Source: Streptomyces sp. 8L | Lineage (GTDB): Bacteria > Actinomycetota > Actinomycetes > Streptomycetales > Streptomycetaceae | DNA length: 47,299 bases | Assembly (NCBI RefSeq): GCF_020176795.1 | Contig: NZ_JAIUKE010000033.1 | Span: forward strand, 1-47,299 | Reading direction: 5' to 3' | Part shown: piece by piece, positions 26,409 through 34,485 of the stretch | Layout: each line of letters starts with the position of its first letter | How positions within the stretch are numbered: the stretch's first letter is position 1 | Made by a program: the position numbers and the translations under genes | Notes under the pieces: model-generated | Told to the model about the DNA's origin: nothing | Seen by the model: only the letters and a program-made list of their open reading frames with translations | Databases searched by the model: none

Positions 26409-27308
26409 ATGGTCAGCTTGTTCGGTCGGCGGAAGACCGCGAGCCAGAAGAACAACCCGCTTTCCGGACTCTCCGTGCCCGCCGACGCGGGGCTGCTGAC
26501 GTGCCGTGTTCTCGACCCTGTGAGCGAGCCTGTCGGCCAGGCGGAGTTCACGGTCACCGACTCGCAGGGCCGCAAGGTCGTCACCGGGGAGACCGACCCC
26601 TTCGGCGGCCTGGCGGCGATGGTGCCCGTCGGCGAGTACCGGGTCGCCGTGTCCGCCGACAGTTTCAGCCCCTACCGAGCCAGCGCGACGGTCGCCGAGG
26701 GCGGCAAGCTGGCCTCCCTCGGCGACATCACGCTCCAGGCCGCGCCCTCCCTTCCGCTGCCTGCGGCGGGCGAGTGGGAGATCGAAGCCGCCCACACCCG
26801 CATCGGGTTCGTGGCCCGCCACATCGGACTCGCCCATGTCTACGGCCGGTTCGACAACTTCGCCGGCGCGATACGGATCGGTGAGTCCATCGAGGACTCG
26901 GCGATGCACGTCGTCATCGACGCGGCGTCGATCGACACCAATGTGCAGATGCGCGACAACCACCTGCGCTCGGGCGACTTCCTCGACGTCGAGAACTACC
27001 CGACCCTGGAGTTCTACAGCGACCGCTTCCAGCACCGCGGCGGCAACAGCTGGCTGATCACCGGCGCCCTGACCCTGCACGGTGTCACCCGCACGGTCAC
27101 GCTCGACGCCGCCTACGGCGGTGTGCGCGTCGGCATGGAGAACGAGACACGCGCCGCCGTGAAGGCCACCGCCGAGCTCCACCGCGAGGACTTCACCATC
27201 AACTGGCAGACGATGCTGGCCCGGGGCATCGCCGTCGTCGGCTCCAGCATCAAGATCGAGCTGGAGATACAGATCGTGCCCAAGGGCACGGAACTCCAGT
27301 TCAAGTAG
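26409..27308 (+). CDS. YceI-family lipid-binding protein with N-terminal beta-sandwich domain
   Basis: 299 aa. Residues ~22-110 form a carboxypeptidase-regulatory-like/Ig-type domain (LLTCRVLDPVSEPVGQAEFT, TDPFGGLAAMVPVGEYRVAV). Residues ~118-299 form the YceI lipocalin-like barrel that binds polyprenoid or other long-chain lipids: WEIEAAHTRIGFVARHIGLA, MHVVIDAASIDTNVQMRDNH, LRSGDFLDVENYPTLEF, ALTLHGVTRTVTLDAAYGG, DFTINWQTML. There is no signal peptide, so it is probably cytoplasmic, unlike the periplasmic E. coli YceI. TAGCTA just before the ATG may be part of a promoter. The 162-bp gap from comEC and the palindrome suggest a separate transcript. Confidence 0.9.
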   Translation: MVSLFGRRKTASQKNNPLSGLSVPADAGLLTCRVLDPVSEPVGQAEFTVTDSQGRKVVTGETDPFGGLAAMVPVGEYRVAVSADSFSPYRASATVAEGGKLASLGDITLQAAPSLPLPAAGEWEIEAAHTRIGFVARHIGLAHVYGRFDNFAGAIRIGESIEDSAMHVVIDAASIDTNVQMRDNHLRSGDFLDVENYPTLEFYSDRFQHRGGNSWLITGALTLHGVTRTVTLDAAYGGVRVGMENETRAAVKATAELHREDFTINWQTMLARGIAVVGSSIKIELEIQIVPKGTELQFK

Positions 27309-27420
27309 GAGACTGCGGAGAACAGGCCGGATGCCCGGGCCGACGGGCGTACCGCGTGACGTGTGTGCGTGATGTGGCGCATGCCGGCGGACCGGCCGAC
27401 CGGGACGACGGGCGCGGTGC

Positions 27421-27672
27421 ATGGACGACGACGTGACACATCTGCTGGTGCTGCCCGACCGGGACGCCGCGCAGGAGGCGGCCGACCGGCTCGCCGACCG
27501 CTTCGGCACCACGCGGGAGCCCCAGCTCGTACGGGACGCCCTCGCCGGCGAGGACGACGCCGAGGACGCCCAGTGGCTGGTGGCCGTCTCGGACCCCGAG
27601 GGCCGGATCGACCCCGCGGAACTCGACGCGTACGTCGCCGCCTGGGACGGCTGGGTCGAGCGGCCCTGGTGA
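27421..27672 (+). CDS. Small acidic protein, function unknown (83 aa)
   Basis: 83 aa, starting MDDDVTHLLVLPDRDAAQEA and ending WDGWVERPW. The arrangement (beta strand HLLVLP, helix AAQEAADRLADRF, beta strand QWLVAVS, helix LDAYVAAWDGW) looks like a small ferredoxin-like fold. It is very acidic, and similar short proteins occur in other actinobacteria, but I cannot name a family. It lies 112 bp after the YceI gene and 176 bp before holA. No promoter was recognised. Confidence 0.6.
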   Translation: MDDDVTHLLVLPDRDAAQEAADRLADRFGTTREPQLVRDALAGEDDAEDAQWLVAVSDPEGRIDPAELDAYVAAWDGWVERPW

Positions 27673-27848
27673 CCGGGGCCGCGCCGTGACCCAAGGTCAC
27701 CGGGTCCGGACGCGGTGAGCGTCGCGCGATGAGCGCGGTGAGCACGGTGCGGGTGCGCCGGGGGACGCGATGGCGCCGATGGGGCCGTTGGACAGGGCAC
27801 CGCGGTCCGGGGCGCCCGCTGTCGGTGGGGCGTGCCATGCTGGCAGCG

Positions 27849-28835
27849 ATGGCCACCAAGAAAGCAACCAGCGACGATCCGCTCGCCCCCCTCACGCTCG
27901 CCGTGGGGCAGGAGGACCTGCTCCTCGACCGTGCCGTGCAGCAGGTCGTGCGGGCGGCCCGCGCCGCCGACGCCGACACGGACGTGCGGGATCTGACGTC
28001 GGACCAGCTCCAGCCCGGCGCGCTCGCCGAGCTGACGAGCCCTTCGCTGTTCGCGGAGCGCAAGGTCATCGTCGTACGCAATGCGCAGGACCTGTCCGCG
28101 GACACCGTCAAGGACCTCAAGGCGTACTTCGGTGCGCCTGTCGAGGAGATCACCCTGGTGCTGCTCCACCCGGGCGGGGCGAAGGGCAAGGGGCTGCTGG
28201 ACGCGGCCCGCAAGGCCGGGGCCCGCGAGGTGGCCTGCCCGAAGACGACCAAGCCGGCCGAGCGGCTGACGTTCGTGCGGTCCGAGTTCCGGGCGCTCTG
28301 CCGCTCCGCCACCCCCGAGGCCTGCCAGGCGCTGGTCGACTCCATCGGCAGCGATCTGCGGGAGCTCGCGAGCGCGGTGTCGCAGCTGGTCGCCGATGTC
28401 GAGGGCACGATCGACGAGGCCGTCGTCGGCCGCTACTACACCGGCCGCGCCGAGGCGTCCAGCTTCACCGTGGCGGACCGCGCCGTCGAGGGCCGGGCGG
28501 CCGAGGCGCTGGAGGCGCTGCGCTGGTCGTTGTCGACGGGGGTCGCGCCGGTGCTGATCACCAGCGCCCTTGCGCAGGGCGTGCGGGCCATCGGCAAGCT
28601 CTCCTCGGCCCGGGGCGGGCGGCCCGCCGACCTGGCGCGCGAGCTGGGCATGCCGCCCTGGAAGATCGACCGGGTGCGCCAGCAGATGCGCGGGTGGACG
28701 CCGGACGGCGTCGCCGTCGCGCTGCGGGCCGTCGCCGAGGCCGACGCCGGGGTGAAGGGCGGCGGAGACGACCCGGAGTACGCCCTGGAGAAGGCGGTCG
28801 TCGCGATCGCACGCGCGGCCCGCCCCCGCCGCTGA
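27849..28835 (+). CDS. holA: DNA polymerase III delta subunit
   Basis: 328 aa from ATG 27849 (MATKKATSDDPLAPLTLAVG); ATG 27837 is in frame 12 nt earlier. Delta opens the beta sliding clamp in the clamp-loader complex. Family features are GQEDLLLDRAVQQVV at the start, the clamp-contact region ELTSPSLFAERKVIVVRNAQ, LVLLHPGGAKGKGLL, and the AAA+ lid helices ending in the collar domain (AEALEALRWSLSTGVAP, MPPWKIDRVRQQMRGW, ALEKAVVAIARAARPRR). CATGCT ending 7 nt before the ATG may be a leaderless -10. In actinobacteria holA often adjoins comEC or rpsT, as here, where rpsT follows on the opposite strand. Confidence 0.92.
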   Translation: MATKKATSDDPLAPLTLAVGQEDLLLDRAVQQVVRAARAADADTDVRDLTSDQLQPGALAELTSPSLFAERKVIVVRNAQDLSADTVKDLKAYFGAPVEEITLVLLHPGGAKGKGLLDAARKAGAREVACPKTTKPAERLTFVRSEFRALCRSATPEACQALVDSIGSDLRELASAVSQLVADVEGTIDEAVVGRYYTGRAEASSFTVADRAVEGRAAEALEALRWSLSTGVAPVLITSALAQGVRAIGKLSSARGGRPADLARELGMPPWKIDRVRQQMRGWTPDGVAVALRAVAEADAGVKGGGDDPEYALEKAVVAIARAARPRR

Positions 28836-28899
28836 GCGCGCCCGGCCGCGAGAGCCCCCGGGCGGCGGGTTGTCCGACGGGGGAGCGGGCCCCGGCATG

Positions 28900-28934
28900 G
28901 CGAAGGCCCCGGCCTGGGGTGGCCGGGGCCTCGC
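28900..28934. terminator. Bidirectional terminator between holA and rpsT
   Basis: GGCCCCGGCC (28905-28914), loop TGGGGT, GGCCGGGGCC (28921-28930), extended by GCGA/TCGC with a bulge. It stops holA and can stop the converging rpsT transcript. Confidence 0.75.
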
Positions 28935-28938
28935 GTGC

Positions 28939-29047
28939 AGCTCATACAGCTCGTACAGCTCACAGCCGGAACAGCCGGTAGCCAGTGCCGGTAGCCGGGT
29001 GGCTGGCAGCTGGTAAGACCGTTGCAGCTGGTAAGGCTGTTACCGCT
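28939..29047. repeat. Short tandem repeats between holA and rpsT
   Basis: ACAGCTC-type 9-11-bp units repeat three times (about 28938-28961), then CCGGTAGCC twice (28976-28996), then an 18-bp unit GCAGCTGGTAAGACCGTT / GCAGCTGGTAAGGCTGTT (about 29007-29042). No gene was seen in 28836-29277; the remainder is GC-rich with GGTCG-type short repeats. Confidence 0.65.
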
Positions 29048-29277
29048 GGTTCATCGGTGGAGCCGCACCCGCGTGGCGAACGCAGTTCGGTGTGCGGCTC
29101 CCGTTGCCGGCCGGGAGCGGGAGAGAGGGGCCCGCTGGGTCCCGTCCGGTTTCACGCGGTCGGTCGTCGACCAGTGGTCGTCGATCCGGGTCGATCAGTC
29201 GGTCGGCCGACCGGAAGCCGGGACCGGCCGGGGCGGCCGGGCGGTCAGGCGGTCGGACCAAGCACGAACGGGACCGT

Positions 29278-29544
29278 TCAGCCCTGGATGCCGTTCACGG
29301 TGGACGCCAGCGCCGACTTCTTGTTGGCGGCGGCGTTCTTGTGGATGACACCCTTCGACGCGGCCTTGTCGAGCTCGCGGGAGGCGGCGCGGGCGGCCGC
29401 GGTGGCCTTCTCGACGTCGCCCGCGGCAGCGGCCTCGCGGGTCTTGCGGATCGCGGTCTTCAGGGAGGACTTGACGGCCTTGTTGCGCAGGCGCGCCTTC
29501 TCGTTCGTCTTGTTCCGCTTGATCTGGGACTTGATGTTCGCCAC
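29278..29544 (-). CDS. rpsT: 30S ribosomal protein S20
   Basis: 88 aa from GTG at 29544 (read on the minus strand as GTGGCGAACATCAAG), the standard S20 start [18 protein letters not shown]. The protein is Lys/Ala-rich and helical ([55 protein letters not shown]), binds 16S rRNA early in 30S assembly, and has family length. AAAGG about 9 nt upstream is the Shine-Dalgarno. The ~114-nt leader contains a TCCTC/GAGGA hairpin. GTG in a highly expressed ribosomal protein may keep translation limited, as the unusual rpsT start does in other bacteria. Confidence 0.96.
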   Translation of the reverse strand: MANIKSQIKRNKTNEKARLRNKAVKSSLKTAIRKTREAAAAGDVEKATAAARAASRELDKAASKGVIHKNAAANKKSALASTVNGIQG

Positions 29545-29664
29545 GAAAGAGCCTTTGCAGGTTCGATGATGTAACTGAGGATGTTCCGAGGACCGTCCCG
29601 ACGCTTGTCCGGGGCCTTCCTCGGAGGAGTGCCGCGTGCGCGAAGGCACGAGACACAGCTGTCC

Positions 29665-29694
29665 AAGGTAGCAGCACCGGTATGACCGGCCCAA
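29665..29694 (-). promoter_or_regulatory. rpsT promoter
   Basis: On the minus strand, TTGGGC (-35, 29694-29689), an 18-nt spacer, and TACCTT (-10, 29670-29665). Start is expected near 29658. Confidence 0.55.
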
Positions 29695-29860
29695 ATCGGT
29701 CGCGGCCCGTCCTTCATGGGACGATGGAGGCTGCGTATCGATCCGATCCGATGTCGACCCGAGACGAGACGACGCGCCCCGACGATGGCAGCCGTGCGGA
29801 GACCCTCCGTACCGGGAGCGGCCTCGGCGGGGCGGCGCTCCTCAAGAATCAGGACCCTGC

Positions 29861-31732
29861 GTGCCCGCGACCCCTGTCAACGTGCCCGAGCCCAGCCGTA
29901 CGGACCCGGCGCTGATCCGTAACTTCTGCATCATCGCGCACATCGATCACGGCAAGTCCACGCTCGCCGACCGGATGCTCCAGCTGACCGGTGTCGTCGA
30001 GCAGCGGCAGATGCGCGCCCAGTACCTCGACCGCATGGACATCGAGCGCGAGCGCGGCATCACGATCAAGTCCCAGGCGGTCCGGCTGCCGTGGGCGCCC
30101 CGCAGCGGCGGGGACCAGGGCAGGACCCACATCCTCAACATGATCGACACCCCCGGGCACGTCGACTTCACCTACGAGGTGTCCCGCTCGCTCGCCGCCT
30201 GCGAGGGCACGATCCTGCTGGTCGACGCGGCGCAGGGCATCGAGGCCCAGACCCTGGCCAACCTCTACCTCGCGATGGAGAACGACCTCACCATCGTCCC
30301 GGTGCTCAACAAGATCGACCTGCCGGCCGCGCAGCCGGAGAAGTTCTCCGAGGAGCTCGCGAACCTGATCGGCTGCCAGCCGGAGGACGTGCTCAAGGTC
30401 TCCGCCAAGACCGGCCTCGGCGTGGACGTCCTGCTCGACAAGGTCGTCGCGGACGTCCCCGCGCCGGTCGGCGTCGCGGACGCCCCCGCCCGTGCGATGA
30501 TCTTCGACTCGGTCTACGACTCGTACCGTGGCGTCGTCACGTACGTCCGGGTCGTCGACGGCCGGCTGAGCAAGCGCGAGCGCATCAGGATGATGTCCAC
30601 GGGCGCCACCCACGAGCTGCTGGAGATCGGCGCCAACTCGCCGGAGATGCTGCCGGCCGACGGCCTCGGCGTCGGCGAGGTCGGCTACCTGATCACCGGC
30701 GTGAAGGACGTGCGGCAGTCCAAGGTCGGTGACACGATCACCTCCCTGTCCAAGGGGGCCACCGAGGCGCTCGGCGGCTACAAGGACCCGAAGCCCATGG
30801 TCTTCTCCGGCCTGTACCCGCTGGACGGCTCCGACTACCCGGAGCTGCGCGACGCCCTGGAGAAGCTCCAGCTCAACGACGCCGCGCTCGTCTACGAGCC
30901 GGAGACGTCGGCCGCGCTCGGCTTCGGCTTCCGCGTCGGCTTCCTCGGACTGCTGCACCTGGACGTGGTCCGGGAGCGCCTGGAGCGCGAGTTCGGCCTC
31001 GACCTGATCGCGACGGCGCCGAACGTCGTCTACCGGGTGGTGATGGAGGACCGCAAGGAGCACACCGTCACCAATCCGAGCGAGTTCCCCGAGGGCAAGA
31101 TCGACGAGGTCTTCGAGCCGGTCGTACGGGCGACGATCCTGGCGCCCAGCGAGTTCATCGGCTCGATCATGGAGCTGTGTCAGAACCGGCGCGGCACCCT
31201 CCTCGGCATGGACTACCTCTCCGAGGACCGGGTCGAGATCCGCTACACCCTCCCGCTCGCGGAGATCGTCTTCGACTTCTTCGACCAGCTGAAGTCCAAG
31301 ACGCGCGGGTACGCCTCGCTCGACTACGAGCCCACCGGCGAGCAGTCCGCCCAGCTGGTGAAGGTCGACATCCTCCTGCACGGCGACAAGGTCGACGCCT
31401 TCTCCGCGATCACCCACCGCGACCAGGCGTACGCCTACGGCGTGCGGCTCGTCGCGAAGCTGCGCGAGCTGATCCCCCGGCAGGCGTTCGAGGTGCCGGT
31501 GCAGGCCGCCATCGGCTCCCGCGTCATCGCGCGCGAGACGATCCGCGCCATTCGCAAGGATGTGCTGGCGAAGTGCTACGGCGGTGACATCTCCCGGAAG
31601 CGGAAGCTGCTGGAGAAGCAGAAGGAGGGCAAGAAGCGGATGAAGATGGTCGGCAGCGTGGAGGTGCCGCAGGAAGCCTTCATCGCCGTGCTCTCCAGCG
31701 ACGACTCCGGCTCCGGCAAGGCGAAGAAGTAG
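29861..31732 (+). CDS. lepA: Elongation factor 4 (LepA)
   Basis: 623 aa from GTG 29861, with AGGA 6 nt upstream. A ribosome-binding GTPase implicated in back-translocation and 30S biogenesis. GTPase motifs are G1 [10 protein letters not shown]2 RGITI, G3 DTPGHVDF and G4 NKIDLP. Domains II and III follow, then the LepA-specific C-terminal domain (ending [20 protein letters not shown], then [15 protein letters not shown]). Its coding start is 316 bp from the divergent rpsT gene. The spacer includes the rpsT promoter, and no convincing lepA promoter was identified in it. Confidence 0.97.
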   Translation: MPATPVNVPEPSRTDPALIRNFCIIAHIDHGKSTLADRMLQLTGVVEQRQMRAQYLDRMDIERERGITIKSQAVRLPWAPRSGGDQGRTHILNMIDTPGHVDFTYEVSRSLAACEGTILLVDAAQGIEAQTLANLYLAMENDLTIVPVLNKIDLPAAQPEKFSEELANLIGCQPEDVLKVSAKTGLGVDVLLDKVVADVPAPVGVADAPARAMIFDSVYDSYRGVVTYVRVVDGRLSKRERIRMMSTGATHELLEIGANSPEMLPADGLGVGEVGYLITGVKDVRQSKVGDTITSLSKGATEALGGYKDPKPMVFSGLYPLDGSDYPELRDALEKLQLNDAALVYEPETSAALGFGFRVGFLGLLHLDVVRERLEREFGLDLIATAPNVVYRVVMEDRKEHTVTNPSEFPEGKIDEVFEPVVRATILAPSEFIGSIMELCQNRRGTLLGMDYLSEDRVEIRYTLPLAEIVFDFFDQLKSKTRGYASLDYEPTGEQSAQLVKVDILLHGDKVDAFSAITHRDQAYAYGVRLVAKLRELIPRQAFEVPVQAAIGSRVIARETIRAIRKDVLAKCYGGDISRKRKLLEKQKEGKKRMKMVGSVEVPQEAFIAVLSSDDSGSGKAKK

Positions 31733-31848
31733 GACGCCGCGAAGTCGCGAAGTCGCGAAGCCGCACAGCCGCATAGCCGGGAACGCCGGGCCGCCCGGAC
31801 GAAGACGAAGCGCCAGGCCGGGAAACGAGAGGCGGTACGCCGGGAGCC

Positions 31849-31890
31849 GGCCGGGCCCCCGTGGGCGCAGGACACCACGGGGGCCCGGCC
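31849..31890. terminator. Strong terminator after lepA
   Basis: GGCCGGGCCCCCGTGG (31849-31864), a 10-nt loop, and CCACGGGGGCCCGGCC (31875-31890): a perfect 16-bp stem. Just upstream, GAAGTCGC is repeated (31740-31760), a short slippage-type array. Confidence 0.85.
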
Positions 31891-32046
31891 GTACGTGTTC
31901 CCGTGGGCGTCCCGCTGCCGTGCGTCCTGCCGTACGGGTTCCCTCGTGCCCGCGCGCCCCGTACGTGCCTCGGTCTGCCCCCCCCGCGCACGTCCCCGTA
32001 CGTGCTCGTACGTACTCCTCCTCCCGGTGGCCCGGCGTACGTACGC
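31891..32046. repeat. Cluster of GTACGT/CGTACG hexamers in the lepA-fadD gap
   Basis: GTACGT occurs at 31891, 31961, 31998, 32008 and 32038 (the last as GTACGTACG), with GTACGG at 31932. No gene is present in 31733-32271. The cluster may be a multi-site binding region or chance in a biased sequence. Confidence 0.45.
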
Positions 32047-32122
32047 GCGGTCTCCGGTCGTATGTCGGGCGTGTGTCTTGTGGTCTCCTGCCGCTCACGC
32101 TGTGTGGGAAATGTCGCCCCTC

Positions 32123-32151
32123 TTACGCACGTGCGACCTGGGCCCTAGTCT
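32123..32151 (+). promoter_or_regulatory. Promoter of the acyl-CoA synthetase gene
   Basis: TTACGC (32123-32128), a 17-nt spacer and TAGTCT (32146-32151). The predicted start falls inside the palindrome at 32155-32166. Confidence 0.4.
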
Positions 32152-32154
32152 GAT

Positions 32155-32166
32155 TACCGATCGGTA
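32155..32166. promoter_or_regulatory. TetR-style operator TACCGATCGGTA
   Basis: A perfect 12-bp palindrome overlapping the predicted transcription start, 106 bp before the GTG. The ACCG-N-CGGT-like arms and placement are typical of TetR/FadR-type repressors of acyl-CoA genes. Confidence 0.6.
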
Positions 32167-32271
32167 GCTACTCGTCGACCGGTTACGTGAACGTCATGAA
32201 CGCCTTGAACGCCAAACGTCTCAGGACCAGATGCATCGTGCGGTACGACCCGTACGGTTCCGGAGGAAGCC

Positions 32272-34161
32272 GTGAGCGACACCCAGAACTTGATCGAGAA
32301 CCGGCCGCCCTCCGTGGCGACCCTCTTCATTGAGCGCGTCGCCGCTACGCCCGACGCCGAGGCGTTCCGCTACCCCGTACCCCCCGCGTCGGGGCAGGGC
32401 CCGGACGAGTGGCGCTCACTGAGCTGGCGCGAGACCGCTGAGCGGGTCTACGGCATCTCGGCCGGCCTCATCGCGCTCGGCGTGCGGCCCGAGGAGCGGG
32501 TCGCGCTGGCTTCCTCGACGCGTATCGAGTGGATTCTGGCGGACTTCGGGGTGATGTGCGCCGGCGCGGCCACCACCACCATCTACCCGTCCACCAACGC
32601 CGACGAGTCGGTCTTCATCCTCTCCGACTCCGGCAGCCGGGTGCTGATCGCCGAGGACGCCGCCCAGCTGGCCAAGGTCCGGGCGCACCGCGCCGAGCTG
32701 CCCGACCTCGCCCATGTCGTGGTGATCGAGGCGGCGGACGCCGAGCCCGCCGCGGACGACCCGGAGGGCTGGGTCCTGTCCCTCGACGCCCTGGAGAAGC
32801 TCGGCGCCGAGGAGCTTGCGGCCCGGCCCGACGTCGTCAGGCAGCGGATCGACGCGCTCAAGGCCGACCAGCTCGCGACCCTGATCTACACCTCGGGCAC
32901 CACCGGGCGGCCCAAGGGCGTACGGCTGAGGCACGACTCCTGGTCGTACATGGCCAAGGCCATGGCCGGGACGGGCCTGATCTCCTCCGAGGACGTGCAG
33001 TACCTGTGGCTGCCGCTCGCGCACGTCTTCGGCAAGATGCTGACCTCGGGGCAGATCGAAGTCGGGCACGTCACCGCGGTGGACGGCCGCGTCGACAAGA
33101 TCATCGAGAACCTGCCCGCCGTGCGGCCCACGTACATGGCGGCCGTGCCGCGGATCTTCGAGAAGGTCTACAACGGCGTCGCGGCGAAGGCGCGTTCCGG
33201 CGGTGCCGCCAAGTACAAGATCTTCCAGTGGGCGGCCGGGGTCGCCCGCGAGTCGGCGAAGGTCTCGCAGGAGAACTTCCAGCGGACCGGCAACGACTCG
33301 CTGCCCTTCGCCCTGGCCGCCAAGCACAAGGTCGCGGACGCCCTCGTGTTCGCGAAGATCCGGGAGGCCTTCGGCGGCCGGCTGCGGGCCGCGGTCTCCG
33401 GTTCGGCGGCCCTGGCACCCGACATCAGCTACTTCTTCTCCGGCGCGGGTGTGCCGGTCCTGGAGGGGTACGGGCTGACCGAGACCAGTGCGGCCTGCTT
33501 CGTCAACCCGGGCGTCGCGTTGCGCACCGGCACGGTCGGCAAACCCATGCCGGGCACCGAGGTACGCATCGCGGACGACGGCGAGATCCTGATCCGCAAC
33601 CCGGCGGTGATGGTCGGCTACCACGGGCTGCCGGACAAGACCGCCGAAGTCCTGGAGGCCGACGGCTGGTTCCACACGGGCGACATCGGTGAGCTGTCGA
33701 CCGACGGGTACCTGAAGATCACCGACCGCAAGAAGGACCTCATCAAGACGTCCGGCGGCAAGTACATCTCGCCCGCCGAGGTGGAGACCCAGTTCAAGGC
33801 GGTCTGTCCGTTCGTCTCGAACATCCTGGTGATCGGCGGCGGCCGCAACTTCTGCAGCGCCCTCATCACGCTGGAGGAGCCCACGATCATGGACTGGGCC
33901 GCCGAGCACGGCCTCGGCGGGAAGCCGTACGCCGATGTCATGGCGGCGCCCGAGACGCAGCGGCTGATCGACGGCTACGTCCAGCGCCTCAACGACGGGC
34001 TCCAGCGCTGGCAGGCCATCAGGAAGTTCCGTCTCCTGCCGCGCGACCTGGACATCGAACACGGGGAACTGACCCCGAGCCTCAAGCTCAAGCGGCCCGT
34101 GGTGGAGCGCGAGTACAACGACCTCATCGAGGAGATGTACGCGGGAACCCGCGAGGCGTGA
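32272..34161 (+). CDS. Long-chain fatty-acid--CoA ligase (FadD15-like)
   Basis: 629 aa from GTG 32272, with GGAGGA upstream. AMP-forming acyl-CoA synthetase: activates fatty acids to acyl-AMP and then acyl-CoA. The P-loop-like motif is LATLIYTSGTTGRPKGVRLR, the second motif is YGLTETSAACFVNPG, and DGWFHTGDIGEL, TDRKKDLIKTSGGKYISP and the C-terminal LTPSLKLKRPVV contain the adenylate and catalytic Lys regions. Length and IKTSGGKYISPAEVE match the FadD15-type branch. Probably controlled by a TetR-like repressor at the palindrome upstream. The last codons (MYAGTREA) are the first unit of a 28-bp tandem repeat that continues past the stop. Confidence 0.95.
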   Translation: MSDTQNLIENRPPSVATLFIERVAATPDAEAFRYPVPPASGQGPDEWRSLSWRETAERVYGISAGLIALGVRPEERVALASSTRIEWILADFGVMCAGAATTTIYPSTNADESVFILSDSGSRVLIAEDAAQLAKVRAHRAELPDLAHVVVIEAADAEPAADDPEGWVLSLDALEKLGAEELAARPDVVRQRIDALKADQLATLIYTSGTTGRPKGVRLRHDSWSYMAKAMAGTGLISSEDVQYLWLPLAHVFGKMLTSGQIEVGHVTAVDGRVDKIIENLPAVRPTYMAAVPRIFEKVYNGVAAKARSGGAAKYKIFQWAAGVARESAKVSQENFQRTGNDSLPFALAAKHKVADALVFAKIREAFGGRLRAAVSGSAALAPDISYFFSGAGVPVLEGYGLTETSAACFVNPGVALRTGTVGKPMPGTEVRIADDGEILIRNPAVMVGYHGLPDKTAEVLEADGWFHTGDIGELSTDGYLKITDRKKDLIKTSGGKYISPAEVETQFKAVCPFVSNILVIGGGRNFCSALITLEEPTIMDWAAEHGLGGKPYADVMAAPETQRLIDGYVQRLNDGLQRWQAIRKFRLLPRDLDIEHGELTPSLKLKRPVVEREYNDLIEEMYAGTREA

Positions 34162-34246
34162 GATGTACGCGGGAACCCGTGCGGTGTGAGGTGTTCGCGG
34201 GGACCCGCGAGGCGTGAGGTATCCGCGGGGACCCGCGAGGCATGAC
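34135..34246 (+). repeat. Four 28-bp tandem repeats starting in the end of the fadD gene
   Basis: Units 34135-34162, 34163-34190, 34191-34218 and 34219-34246. Unit 1 is the end of the coding sequence, including its stop. Each unit carries a GCGGGAACCCGC or GCGGGGACCCGC inverted repeat able to form a small hairpin. Confidence 0.85.
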
Positions 34247-34485
34247 GTGCAGGAGGGCCGCCCGGCGGCTCCCTCGGGCTTCGGACGCCCACGGGCGCGC
34301 CGGGCCCGGGGGCGGGGGCCTTCCGATGGCCGCCCGGTACGTAATCTCTGCCCTTGTCCCGCCCGTTTTCGATGACTTGCCGTGCACGGCGCCGCTCCGT
34401 CTGCGACCCTTGCCGAATCAACCGACACGGCGTGCCGTGACCGGTGCATCGAACACGCAGCAGACAACCGGACGCGGGAGCCGCA

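Noticed and set aside
26328-28898. 856-aa minus-strand frame over the YceI-holA region
   Set aside because: Three supported plus-strand genes lie underneath; no motif in the antisense translation.
29682-29915. 77-aa open frame in the rpsT-lepA gap
   Set aside because: Overlaps the lepA start and the rpsT promoter, has no ribosome-binding site, and shows no protein-like pattern.
34135-34246. CRISPR-like array
   Set aside because: Units are head-to-tail without spacers and start inside a coding sequence; no cas genes.
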